A stretch of DNA of 37,246 nt from an uncultured Erysipelotrichaceae bacterium (GTDB taxonomy: Bacteria; Bacillota_I; Bacilli_A; RF39; UBA660): assembly GCA_902797105.1 (NCBI GenBank), contig CADBRL010000029.1:1-37246 (forward strand), read 5' to 3'. The position numbers and the translations under genes are program-made. The notes below the pieces were generated by a model. It was not told the origin of the DNA and searched no databases. It saw only the letters and a list, made by a program, of their open reading frames with translations. Position 1 is the first letter of the stretch; every line of letters starts with the position of its first letter. Shown one piece after another: positions 31,040 to 37,246 of the stretch.

Positions 31040-31560
31040 GGTTTGCATAATTTTTGAATATTCCTCGCACTTTTCCTTTAACAATTTGAAATTACAGCAT
31101 CTTCTAGCAATGTTATTTTCAGGAGCCAAATTCTTTAAAACATATATAATTTTTGCATTTTCAAAAATTATATTTTTGTCTATTAAATTTAACTCTTTTT
31201 CTAGTAATTTCCAATAATTTTTTTATCTCTCTGATTATCAAATATTCTAAATTCTTCAAGATTGTCAAATGTTACTTGAGTATAGTTTGATGATGTAACA
31301 GGTATCATATTATTTAAATCTATTGCTCCATATATTTTTCCAGTTTTGTAATTCATAATTTTAAAAAAGTCTAAATCGTTTTTCATGTTATCAAATTTTT
31401 TCTTATATGATGTTAATGGTGCAAAAAAATCAGTTCCATCTAACCTCAAAATAATACCTAAAAAGCATTTCATCTTGTTTTTATATTCAACATTTGGTAT
31501 AAATTTATCATATTTCTTTAAGTATTTTATGTAATCATTGTTTATTGAATACCAAAACAT
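31034..31560 (-). pseudogene. ToxN/AbiQ-family type III toxin, full gene with -1 frameshift
   Basis: Two frames together encode a complete ToxN/AbiQ-like endoribonuclease. The first 114 codons (from ATG 31560) end in QRDKK within an A7 tract (31224-31218). One extra A would join them to the second frame, which runs from there to TAA at 31034-31036 and reads NYWKLLEKELNLIDKN, later RRCCNFKLLKEKCEEY. That tail matches the C-terminus of ToxN (CNFSLLEEKY) and AbiQ. The joined protein would have 175 residues, as expected for the family (about 170). It is either a real inactivating deletion, a homopolymer sequencing error, or a slippage-controlled gene. Confidence 0.85.
31201..31560 (-). CDS. ToxN/AbiQ-family toxin, N-terminal two thirds as read
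   Basis: As the sequence stands, this 119-residue ORF ends early (IIGNY then TAG) owing to the frame break at 31218-31224. It opens with FWYSINNDYIKYLKKYD, matching ToxN (MKFYTISSKYIKYLKEFD). It carries the active-site segment APLTSYKKKF, with Thr50, Ser51 and Lys53 at the positions of ToxN Thr52, Ser53 and Lys55, and GAIDLNNMIPV (ToxN GLINLKFMIPI). A strong GGGGGAG ribosome-binding site is 6 nt from the ATG. It is preceded by a terminator hairpin and three antitoxin repeats, the standard order of type III systems. Without the C-terminal helices it is unlikely to fold into an active toxin. Confidence 0.85.
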   Translation of the reverse strand: MFWYSINNDYIKYLKKYDKFIPNVEYKNKMKCFLGIILRLDGTDFFAPLTSYKKKFDNMKNDLDFFKIMNYKTGKIYGAIDLNNMIPVTSSNYTQVTFDNLEEFRIFDNQRDKKIIGNY

Positions 31561-31573
31561 TTTATCTCCCCCT

Positions 31574-31607
31574 AAACAAAGGATTATTTTCGTATAGAAA
31601 ATAATCC
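31574..31607 (-). terminator. Attenuating terminator between antitoxin repeats and toxin
   Basis: GGATTATTTTC pairs perfectly with GAAAATAATCC around TATAC and is followed by TTTGTTT on the minus strand. Type III systems have such a hairpin to keep antitoxin RNA in excess over toxin mRNA. Confidence 0.88.
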
Positions 31608-31619
31608 CACTTTTAATAT

Positions 31620-31727
31620 CACTTTTGAACTGGATGTGAGAACCACTTTATTGTTCACTTTTGAGCTGGACGTGAGAACCACTTTATTGTTCACTTTTGA
31701 GCTGGATGTGAGAACCACTATAATGGA
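31620..31727 (-). repeat. Three tandem 36-nt antitoxin repeats
   Basis: Units at 31620-31655, 31656-31691 and 31692-31727. The common minus-strand core is GTGGTTCTCACRTCCAGYTC followed by AAAAGTG. Units differ by a few substitutions, and the outermost (5') unit diverges over its first nine or so bases, giving about 2.7 true repeats, as in AntiQ. Confidence 0.92.
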
Positions 31728-31776
31728 CAACAATGTTTCCATATATTTAATGAGAAATATCTCATGAATACATAAC

Positions 31777-31818
31777 TAATATATCATACCATTGCGTGTT
31801 TGTAAAGCTTTTTTTATT
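31777..31818. repeat. 42-bp direct repeat, copy 2 (antitoxin end of island)
   Basis: Partner of 30998-31039 (37 of 42 identical). It begins at the stop codon of the CPBP gene and contains the antitoxin promoter. Confidence 0.85.
31778..31806 (-). promoter_or_regulatory. Promoter of the antitoxin-toxin operon
   Basis: Minus strand -35 TTTACA (31806-31801), 17-nt spacer, -10 TATATT (31783-31778), with an A-tract just upstream. Confidence 0.75.
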
Positions 31819-33136
31819 TACTTTCTACTTTCTTTAAAGTATCTCCATCTAACACAAATAAATCATTTATATAGCTTTTTACTAATGGATACTTCATATC
31901 ATTATCTTTACTATATAGATAGCCAACACTTGATATCATTGGTAATTCTAATGTTTTAAATTCTTCATTTATATTATTTAAATATTTATAATATAAAACA
32001 TCACTCGCACTTTCATTTGCAATTATAATTAAATATTTATCAATAACAACAACTCTATCTACATTATCTACATCAAAGGTTATATTTTTTACTCCGATAT
32101 TATCTTCAAGTACTGCCTTATTATCTTTTTTATAAATATGATAAATAGTACCATCTTCTAGAGTGTAATTAAAATCATCATAACTATAATAATGAGTTTC
32201 AACTTGAGAAAACTCTTTTATATCATAATTGGTACATACATAATAATCTTCTGTATTTGCTCCGAATAAACCAAATAAAATATTTGATATAAAGAAAAGA
32301 GCTATAAGAATAAACATGCTATTATTATATATCTTTGTTTTCTTTTCTTCAAAAATAGATGCTGAGTAAAGCAAATAAATTAAACTTAGTATTATTGATG
32401 CAACCATACTTGCTGCTGTTATGCTAATTGGTACATTACTTACATAACCACAATCTGTTACTAGATTAACTTCATTAAGAAGTACTGAAAAATCATAGAA
32501 ACTATGAAGAAAAATCATTGCCCATACATTGCGAGTTTTATAATACACTGTACCAAAAAGAATACCTATCGCTGTTGTTTGCACAAATTGCATCATCGTT
32601 GTAAGTAAATCTTGACCAGCCAGTAAATTAGTTAAATGTACAGTACCAAATACTACCCCACTAATAATAATTGAAATAAGTATTTCTTTTTTATTACTAC
32701 TATATTTTTCTAAAAGTTCATTTTCAATTATGCCTCTAAAGAATATTTCTTCAAAGAAACCAATTAAAACAACATATATAACTAAACTTATTAAATTGTT
32801 AACATTAATATTTGTTCCAATTAATTCCGTGGCATTAGCAAGTGCTATAATAACTGATAAAACTAAAATTGGTAAACATAGTTTAATAGATTCTCCAAAA
32901 TTAATTTTCTTTTCTTTGAATATATACCATTTTTTTCTAATTATTAGTAAAACAATAGCAAAAACAAATACTACAAATTCACTAACAGCATATATAATAT
33001 ACTTACCATTTAGTAAACTAAAATATAATTTTGATGCTATTACTCTCCCTAAAATTTTAGTAAATGCTTCAAAAATTACAAATATTAATGCTACTTTAGC
33101 TATAAGTACCCAAATATTATTCTTCTTTTCGTCCAT
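31814..33136 (-). CDS. CPBP-family membrane protease with C-terminal external domain
   Basis: A protein of 440 residues. The first 280 or so residues hold about eight membrane segments and the CPBP (Rce1/Abi) glutamic protease motifs: E129-E130-xxx-R134 in FFEEIFFRG, H167 in FGTVHL, and H211-xxx-D215 in HSFYDF. A further membrane helix (about 275-292) is followed by about 150 residues predicted outside, rich in Tyr, Asp and Val (IYHIYKKDNKAVLED, NVDRVVVIDKYLIII), which most CPBP proteins lack. Family roles include prenyl-protein processing, bacteriocin self-immunity and sensing. The start is 1 nt after the yebC stop, and the stop lies in the 42-bp repeat next to the antitoxin promoter. Confidence 0.88.
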   Translation of the reverse strand: MDEKKNNIWVLIAKVALIFVIFEAFTKILGRVIASKLYFSLLNGKYIIYAVSEFVVFVFAIVLLIIRKKWYIFKEKKINFGESIKLCLPILVLSVIIALANATELIGTNINVNNLISLVIYVVLIGFFEEIFFRGIIENELLEKYSSNKKEILISIIISGVVFGTVHLTNLLAGQDLLTTMMQFVQTTAIGILFGTVYYKTRNVWAMIFLHSFYDFSVLLNEVNLVTDCGYVSNVPISITAASMVASIILSLIYLLYSASIFEEKKTKIYNNSMFILIALFFISNILFGLFGANTEDYYVCTNYDIKEFSQVETHYYSYDDFNYTLEDGTIYHIYKKDNKAVLEDNIGVKNITFDVDNVDRVVVIDKYLIIIANESASDVLYYKYLNNINEEFKTLELPMISSVGYLYSKDNDMKYPLVKSYINDLFVLDGDTLKKVESK

Positions 33137-33137
33137 A

Positions 33138-33860
33138 TTAGCCTATATTAGACACATTAGTATATATTTGTGAAACATCTTCAATATCTTCTAGAATATT
33201 ATAAAGTCTATCAAATATTTCTTTATCTTCACCTTCTAAAGTAATTTTATCTTTAGCATACATACCAACTTCATCTATTTCATAATCAACATTTGGCACT
33301 AATTTTTCTATTTCATCTTTAGCACTATTCATATCACTTGGATTTAAACTAACAGTTACATATCCATCTTCTTTTTCAATATCCACGACTTCAATGCCTG
33401 CATTAAGTAGCACTTCAAGTATTTCATCATCATTTTCATATTTAAATGAAATAATGCCTAAATGGTCATAATTATATGATACTGAATTAGTAACCCCTAA
33501 AGATTTATTAACTTTATTAAAGGCAGCTCTAACCATACCAACTGTTCTATTAACATTATCTGTTAAACATTTAATAATTAAAGTACTTGCACCAGGTCCA
33601 AAACCTTCATAAACTACTTCATGATATTCATCTTGTCCAACACCTTTAGCTTTATCAATTGCTCTTGTAATAATATCTGTTGGCACTTGATTTTTCTTAG
33701 CTTTATCAATTAATCTTTTTAAAGTTACATTTGCTTCTGGATTTGGACTTCCTTTCTTTGCTGCTAAATAGATTTCTTTAGCAAATGTTGTATAAACCTT
33801 TCCTTTTGCTGCTCCTGTTTTTTGTATACTTGCTTTTCTTACTTCATAAGCTCTTCCCAT
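33138..33860 (-). CDS. YebC-family protein, YebC2/YeeI type
   Basis: A three-domain cytoplasmic protein of 240 residues (YebC/PmpR/TACO1 superfamily). Conserved segments are KGKVYTTFAKEIYLAAKKG, GSPNPEANVTLKRLIDKAKKNQVP, EVVYEGFGPGASTLIIKCLTDN and NRTVGMVRAAF. The N-terminus (MGRAYEVRKASIQKTGAAK) resembles B. subtilis YeeI more than the MAGHSKW start of classical YebC. Members were long annotated as transcription regulators. YebC2/TACO1 types are now linked to relieving ribosome stalling at proline-rich stretches. A GGGAGG ribosome-binding site is present. It sits in a minus-strand operon between the patatin-like and CPBP genes. Confidence 0.93.
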   Translation of the reverse strand: MGRAYEVRKASIQKTGAAKGKVYTTFAKEIYLAAKKGSPNPEANVTLKRLIDKAKKNQVPTDIITRAIDKAKGVGQDEYHEVVYEGFGPGASTLIIKCLTDNVNRTVGMVRAAFNKVNKSLGVTNSVSYNYDHLGIISFKYENDDEILEVLLNAGIEVVDIEKEDGYVTVSLNPSDMNSAKDEIEKLVPNVDYEIDEVGMYAKDKITLEGEDKEIFDRLYNILEDIEDVSQIYTNVSNIG

Positions 33861-33875
33861 AAATAAATTCCTCCC

Positions 33876-34919
33876 TTAAACATTCATATTTTTTACAAAC
33901 TTATAAACTCCATAATCTTTATCTACATACCTTATTCTCTTTATTACATCTTTTGCTTTATAAATATTAAAATATGTAAAATTTTCTTTTTTCATCACAA
34001 ATTCTAGTGCTTTAATAACAAGTCTTTTAGCATTTTTAGTACCAAAAAACTTCATCATTTCCTCTTTTTCTTTATTATTTACACTTTTAAGTAAATATTC
34101 ATAATACCAAAGTCCTCTTTTTTTAAAGATATACTTTTTACCATCAAATTCTTTTAATACTCTTAAAGTGTCATAATACCCCATTTTTATATTATTTCTA
34201 ATATCATTTTTCTTAAAATCAAGTATACTACCAAGTTTTCTAGATGGTTTTATAACAACTATTTTCTTTTTATCACTATATGGTCTTCTTAAACCAATAG
34301 CTTGTAAATCAATGACGTATACTTTATCATAACCTTTTTCAAGCAAACTATTCGCTGGTATATAATCATGAAAACCACCATCTAAATAATAACTATCATC
34401 AATCATCTTTTCAAATTTAAATATCGGTAAAAAACAAGATGCTATTAAATAATCATTAAGCTTATCTTTAGGGATTTCTTCTTTAAATAAATATTTTGGT
34501 TTAAAATCATTAAATCTTACAGTAACTAAGCCAAAATCTTTATTACTATAATATAAATCTTTACCTATATTAAATTCTTCAAGCTTTTTTCTTAAATTAA
34601 TAGTGCTTATTCCTTTACTTATCACAATACTTTTAATATTATTAAGTATTTCATTAAGCATTTCTAAATCATAATCATTATTATTACTTTTATTTACTAA
34701 TTTTTCACTAAATCCAAGTATTTTACCTAAATCATCATTATACCAAAAATCATATAATTCTCTAAATCTTCCACTAGCACACATCGCCGCATTAAATGAA
34801 CCAATACTTGTACCAACAAAACCATCTACTTTAACATGAGCATCTAAAAAAGCTTTATAAGCTCCAACCTGATAAGCACCTCTCAGACCTCCCCCAGAAA
34901 ATGCTATTCCCCTTTTCAT
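33876..34919 (-). CDS. Patatin-like phospholipase
   Basis: A protein of 347 residues with a patatin/RssA-type domain in its first 200 residues. It has the oxyanion loop SGGGLRGAYQVG (8-19), the nucleophile elbow GTSIG with Ser38, and the catalytic Asp180 in the DGG motif (YYLDGGFHDY), giving a Ser-Asp dyad. The C-terminal 140 residues are basic and helical and unassigned. There is no signal peptide, so it should act on the inner face of the membrane. The start overlaps the stop of the SDR gene by 4 nt (ATGA), so the two are coupled. Confidence 0.92.
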   Translation of the reverse strand: MKRGIAFSGGGLRGAYQVGAYKAFLDAHVKVDGFVGTSIGSFNAAMCASGRFRELYDFWYNDDLGKILGFSEKLVNKSNNNDYDLEMLNEILNNIKSIVISKGISTINLRKKLEEFNIGKDLYYSNKDFGLVTVRFNDFKPKYLFKEEIPKDKLNDYLIASCFLPIFKFEKMIDDSYYLDGGFHDYIPANSLLEKGYDKVYVIDLQAIGLRRPYSDKKKIVVIKPSRKLGSILDFKKNDIRNNIKMGYYDTLRVLKEFDGKKYIFKKRGLWYYEYLLKSVNNKEKEEMMKFFGTKNAKRLVIKALEFVMKKENFTYFNIYKAKDVIKRIRYVDKDYGVYKFVKNMNV

Positions 34920-35830
34920 TTCTTATTTACCAAAAGATTTCCTAACATTTTTTGAAATCTTCTTCCCTTATTTTTAGATTTTAATCTACTATAATAAACA
35001 TTTATATAATCATTTCTATAGTGCAACAATTCTTCAAGTTCATCTCTATCACTACATACTGGGCTATAATAATTTTTTTCTAAAAAAAACCTACTTAATA
35101 AATATTTAAAACTTAAACCATTTATTTCAAGTAACTTATCTAATAAATCCCCATATTTAATAGTTTCACTACTTGCTAAATCAAATGTTTTTTTATTTAA
35201 TTTATCACTATACTTTATTCCTTTTACAAAAGCATAAGCACAATCTTCTTTAGTTATTACATCCATTATATCATCTCTATTTCCATGATACATAAATGTT
35301 TCTTCCAGAGGATTAGATAAAACTAAAGGTATTCTATATATTGTATAATTTTTTAATTTTTCTTTAACTAATTTTTCACATTCTATCTTAGCATTTTCAA
35401 AATAATCATATTCATCTAACTTTAGTTTACTCTTAACACTAGGATTTTCTATTTGTTTATATACACTTGTAGATGATGCCAAAAACAAGTGACATTTTGG
35501 ATTATAATAACTAATTGCACGAACAATATTTTCGCACCCTCCATAGTCTATAGCCATTGCTAAACCTTTTTTCATGTTTGCAAGTGGTGGCATCGCACTA
35601 GCTAAATAAATAATATAATCTTGGTCTTTAACTAATGCTTCCATTAAAACTCTATCTGTTACATCCCCATAAAGGATATTAACTCTTTTTCTAAATCTTT
35701 TTAATCTTTTAAATACTTCTTTATTTTTTAAATCTAATATAGTTATTTCATATTTTCCTTCACTAAGTAAATATTTAACAGTATGAACTCCGATGCTACC
35801 TGCAGCACCAACAACTAGTATTTTTTTCAT
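34916..35830 (-). CDS. NAD(P)-binding SDR/epimerase-like protein
   Basis: I choose ATG 35830 (MKKILVVGAAGSIGVHT, 304 residues), which has a GAGGTGG ribosome-binding site. The frame is open a little further upstream. The glycine-rich GAAGSIG motif and ILYGDVTD segment mark an extended SDR (NAD-dependent epimerase-like) fold, with LASSTSVY carrying the usual Ser/Thr. The YxxxK catalytic pair is altered: the segment is YFENAKIECEK, with Phe four residues before Lys. It may be an atypical or non-catalytic SDR. The C-terminal region is basic. It overlaps patatin by 4 nt and follows the ZIP gene closely. Confidence 0.82.
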   Translation of the reverse strand: MKKILVVGAAGSIGVHTVKYLLSEGKYEITILDLKNKEVFKRLKRFRKRVNILYGDVTDRVLMEALVKDQDYIIYLASAMPPLANMKKGLAMAIDYGGCENIVRAISYYNPKCHLFLASSTSVYKQIENPSVKSKLKLDEYDYFENAKIECEKLVKEKLKNYTIYRIPLVLSNPLEETFMYHGNRDDIMDVITKEDCAYAFVKGIKYSDKLNKKTFDLASSETIKYGDLLDKLLEINGLSFKYLLSRFFLEKNYYSPVCSDRDELEELLHYRNDYINVYYSRLKSKNKGRRFQKMLGNLLVNKK

Positions 35831-35841
35831 ATGTCCACCTC

Positions 35842-36558
35842 TTATATACAATTAATTATAATTAACATTATTATACCTATTATTATACCATAAATAGTTT
35901 CTTTTTTATGTATTTCTTCATAAACTTCTTTTAAAAGTTCAAATAATAGAATATGAAGAAGCATTCCACATGTAAGGGATAAAATAATGATTTCTAAAGT
36001 TTCGCCTAAACTTCCAAATATACTAAAGATTAAACCACCAATAAAACCAGATAAAACAAGTAATATAACTAAGGTAATATTTTTTTTATTTTTAATTGAT
36101 GGAGCTATTTGAAAACCAAATGGCAAATTATGAAGTCCAATTCCTATTAACATTATTAAACCACTTTTTATATTATTTATAGATACTCCGTATAATGCCA
36201 TACCTTCGATTATATTATGAAGTAAAAGAGCAATTATTGTTATAAGACTAACGTGTTCCATATGTTCTATATGTTCTTTTTTATCTTCATCATTTTCATG
36301 GTGTTCATGTTCATGATGAGGAAGCAATTTATCTATAAAGATTAATGCAAGTAGACCAATACCTATAAAAAGTATTGACCATGAATTACTTGCCTCAATT
36401 ATTTCAGGTACCAAATCAAATGAAATAAGTCCAATTATAACCACACAAGCACATGCAATTGACATTCTAGAAAATGCAACTTTATTAGAATTTTTTCTAT
36501 AAACTATTATTCCAATCAAAAAAAATAAACCACTAAAAAACGTTAATAACAAAGCCAT
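35842..36558 (-). CDS. ZIP-family metal transporter
   Basis: A protein of 238 residues from ATG 36558, which has an AGGAG ribosome-binding site; the frame is open 11 codons further but without a site. About eight membrane segments are seen. The metal path motifs are HNIIEGMAL in segment 4 and GLHNLPFGF in segment 5, as in ZIP transporters of zinc and related divalent metals. The loop before segment 4 is His- and acid-rich (HHEHEHHENDEDKKEH), a likely cytoplasmic metal-binding loop. It is the first gene of the run ZIP-SDR-patatin-yebC-CPBP. No metal-regulator box was recognised upstream. Confidence 0.93.
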   Translation of the reverse strand: MALLLTFFSGLFFLIGIIVYRKNSNKVAFSRMSIACACVVIIGLISFDLVPEIIEASNSWSILFIGIGLLALIFIDKLLPHHEHEHHENDEDKKEHIEHMEHVSLITIIALLLHNIIEGMALYGVSINNIKSGLIMLIGIGLHNLPFGFQIAPSIKNKKNITLVILLVLSGFIGGLIFSIFGSLGETLEIIILSLTCGMLLHILLFELLKEVYEEIHKKETIYGIIIGIIMLIIINCI

Positions 36559-36581
36559 ATTTAACTCCTCTTTTCTTAAGT

Positions 36582-36610
36582 ATTTTATCAAAAATATTAT
36601 ATTTAATCAA
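36582..36610 (-). promoter_or_regulatory. Promoter of the ZIP operon
   Basis: Minus strand -35 TTGATT (36610-36605), 17-nt spacer, -10 TAAAAT (36587-36582), about 24 nt before the ZIP start. Confidence 0.65.
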
Positions 36611-36673
36611 GAAAATTTACACACAAAAAAACAAAAAGCACTATATTAACGCAGTTTTAAAATTTTACAAAAG

Positions 36674-36706
36674 AAAAAATGGAACATTATTTTATTATTC
36701 CATTTT
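36674..36706 (-). terminator. Terminator of the YebE-type gene
   Basis: AAAATGGAA pairs with TTCCATTTT (9 bp) around a 13-nt loop, followed by T on the minus strand. The gene's stop codon lies in the loop. Confidence 0.75.
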
Positions 36707-37199
36707 GTACATATTTTGTATCATTAATTACCACAAAAGCATCTGGGTCATTACTTCTAACAATATGAGTAAGAATTTTTAATTTTGATTTATTAAGTTG
36801 TATCATAAGCATAGTTTTCTTTTCATTATCTTGAGGATTTTTTAAATCCACTGCAGAAACCCCAAAACCGGCATTTCTTATTTCATCAAGCATTTTCTTA
36901 ACCCCATTTGTTTTAGTAGTTACTTGAACCCCAATTAAGCCTTCCACAAAATTATTTGAAATAAATCCTCCGATAAAAGTTCCCGTTGCATAACCGCCAG
37001 CATAACAAACAGGGATTAAAATTGATGTTACATCTGTAGTTAAAGCTTCCCTAGCCACTAAAAACCATATAAGAACTTCAAAGAAAGCAATAAAGGCGGG
37101 GGTAAATCTTCGACCTCGAACAACAAGTACTGTTCTAATCGTACCTAAAGTAACATCAATAATTCTTGCAAAAAATATTTTCAAACAAAGTAACAACAT
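36687..37199 (-). CDS. YebE/UPF0316-type membrane protein (DUF5698-DUF2179)
   Basis: A protein of 170 residues. Three membrane segments fill residues 1-85 (FFARIIDVTLGTIRTVLVVRG, PAFIAFFEVLIWFLVA and ILIPVCYAGGYATGTFIGGFI, the last two with their loops). This is the DUF5698 layout of B. subtilis YebE. The C-terminal half (GVQVTTKTNGVKKMLDEIRNAGFGVSAVD up to DPDAFVVINDTKYVQNG) is a DUF2179 domain, a small alpha/beta fold of the kind found in YitT proteins. Function is unknown. An AAGGATG ribosome-binding site precedes the ATG. It is separated from the ZIP operon by a terminator. The remaining 47 bases to the window end hold a TTGACC but no clear -10. Confidence 0.88.
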   Translation of the reverse strand: MLLLCLKIFFARIIDVTLGTIRTVLVVRGRRFTPAFIAFFEVLIWFLVAREALTTDVTSILIPVCYAGGYATGTFIGGFISNNFVEGLIGVQVTTKTNGVKKMLDEIRNAGFGVSAVDLKNPQDNEKKTMLMIQLNKSKLKILTHIVRSNDPDAFVVINDTKYVQNGIIK

Positions 37200-37246
37200 A
37201 TTTTCACATCCTTATGTATTAATTAATATGGTCAAAATTATTAAAA

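Larger units (their letters stand above)
31574..31771 (-). ncRNA. ToxI-type antitoxin RNA precursor
   Basis: The predicted transcript runs from about 31771 (promoter 31778-31806) to the terminator at 31574-31607. It contains a 5' hairpin ATGAGA-TATT-TCTCAT, then tandem 36-nt repeats. In known ToxIN and AbiQ loci the toxin cuts such a precursor into single-repeat pseudoknot RNAs that bind and inhibit it. Orientation, repeat length and position before the toxin all match. A 52-codon frame (31584-31742) runs through the repeats because 36 is a multiple of three; it has no ribosome-binding site. Confidence 0.82.

Noticed and set aside
31620..31727. CRISPR array
   Set aside because: The 36-nt units are directly adjacent with no spacers between them, and no cas gene is nearby.
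31584..31742. 52-codon ORF running through the antitoxin repeats on the minus strand
   Set aside because: The repeats are 36 nt, so one open unit keeps the frame open through all; there is no ribosome-binding site, the product is a bare repeat, and the context fits an antitoxin RNA.
1..37246. tRNA or rRNA genes
   Set aside because: No T-loop-like GGTTCGAATCC segment with matching acceptor stems, and no rRNA-like sequence, was found on either strand by eye.

Overview
The window is about 37 kb of very AT-rich DNA (roughly a quarter to 30% GC by eye, not computed). It comes from a Gram-positive-type, spore-forming Firmicute lineage. The supporting genes are spoIIGA-sigE beside ftsA-ftsZ, RNase J, RNase Y, an LTA-synthase-type enzyme, a class B sortase, YebC2 and an anaerobic (class III) ribonucleotide reductase. 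TGA is used as a stop (pduL, the SDR gene, the surface-protein gene), so the Mycoplasma code does not apply. The surface protein at 23.6-24.9 kb resembles families I associate with uncultured small-genome gut Firmicutes, so a gut anaerobe is likely. I cannot place it to genus.

Layout. 1-2.6 kb (minus): a class B sortase cut by the window edge, dCMP deaminase and hisS. 2.6-3.2 kb: a hisS control region with a His-rich leader peptide and a terminator/antiterminator, plus a possible small RNA. 3.2-7.1 kb (minus): sigE, spoIIGA, ftsZ, ftsA, with a Spo0A-box-like site between ftsZ and spoIIGA. 7.3-9.0 kb (plus): RNase J. 9.0-13.7 kb (minus): a three-gene envelope operon (GT2 glycosyltransferase, membrane-anchored protein, phosphodiester glycosidase) and rny. 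13.9-16.8 kb (minus): an unknown gene and a class III RNR whose glycyl-radical segment is a separate 60-residue protein. 17.2-18.6 kb (plus): murC. 18.6-20.7 kb (minus): dusB, pduL and a histidine-phosphatase-like protein lacking its catalytic residues. 20.8-23.3 kb (plus): rnr.

23.3-25.3 kb is a cassette of a surface protein and a divergent XRE regulator, separated by a nest of palindromes. 25.3-30.8 kb (minus) is a four-gene run: LTA-synthase-like enzyme, AsnB, unknown, RmuC. 30.9-31.8 kb is an accessory island holding a type III (ToxIN/AbiQ-like) toxin-antitoxin locus. Three 36-nt antitoxin repeats, an attenuating terminator and a toxN-family gene are present, and the gene is frameshifted in an A7 tract. 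The island is bracketed by 42-bp near-identical repeats that each carry a promoter; the second copy reads into a 23-codon lysine-rich ORF. 31.8-37.2 kb (minus) holds a CPBP protease-like membrane protein, YebC2, a patatin-like lipase, an SDR-fold protein, a ZIP transporter and a YebE-type membrane protein.

The strongest second-look items are the type III toxin-antitoxin island, the His-leader attenuator on hisS, the split glycyl-radical reductase, the nested operator of the XRE/surface-protein cassette, and the pseudo-phosphatase. All family calls are by reading motifs; no database search was run.
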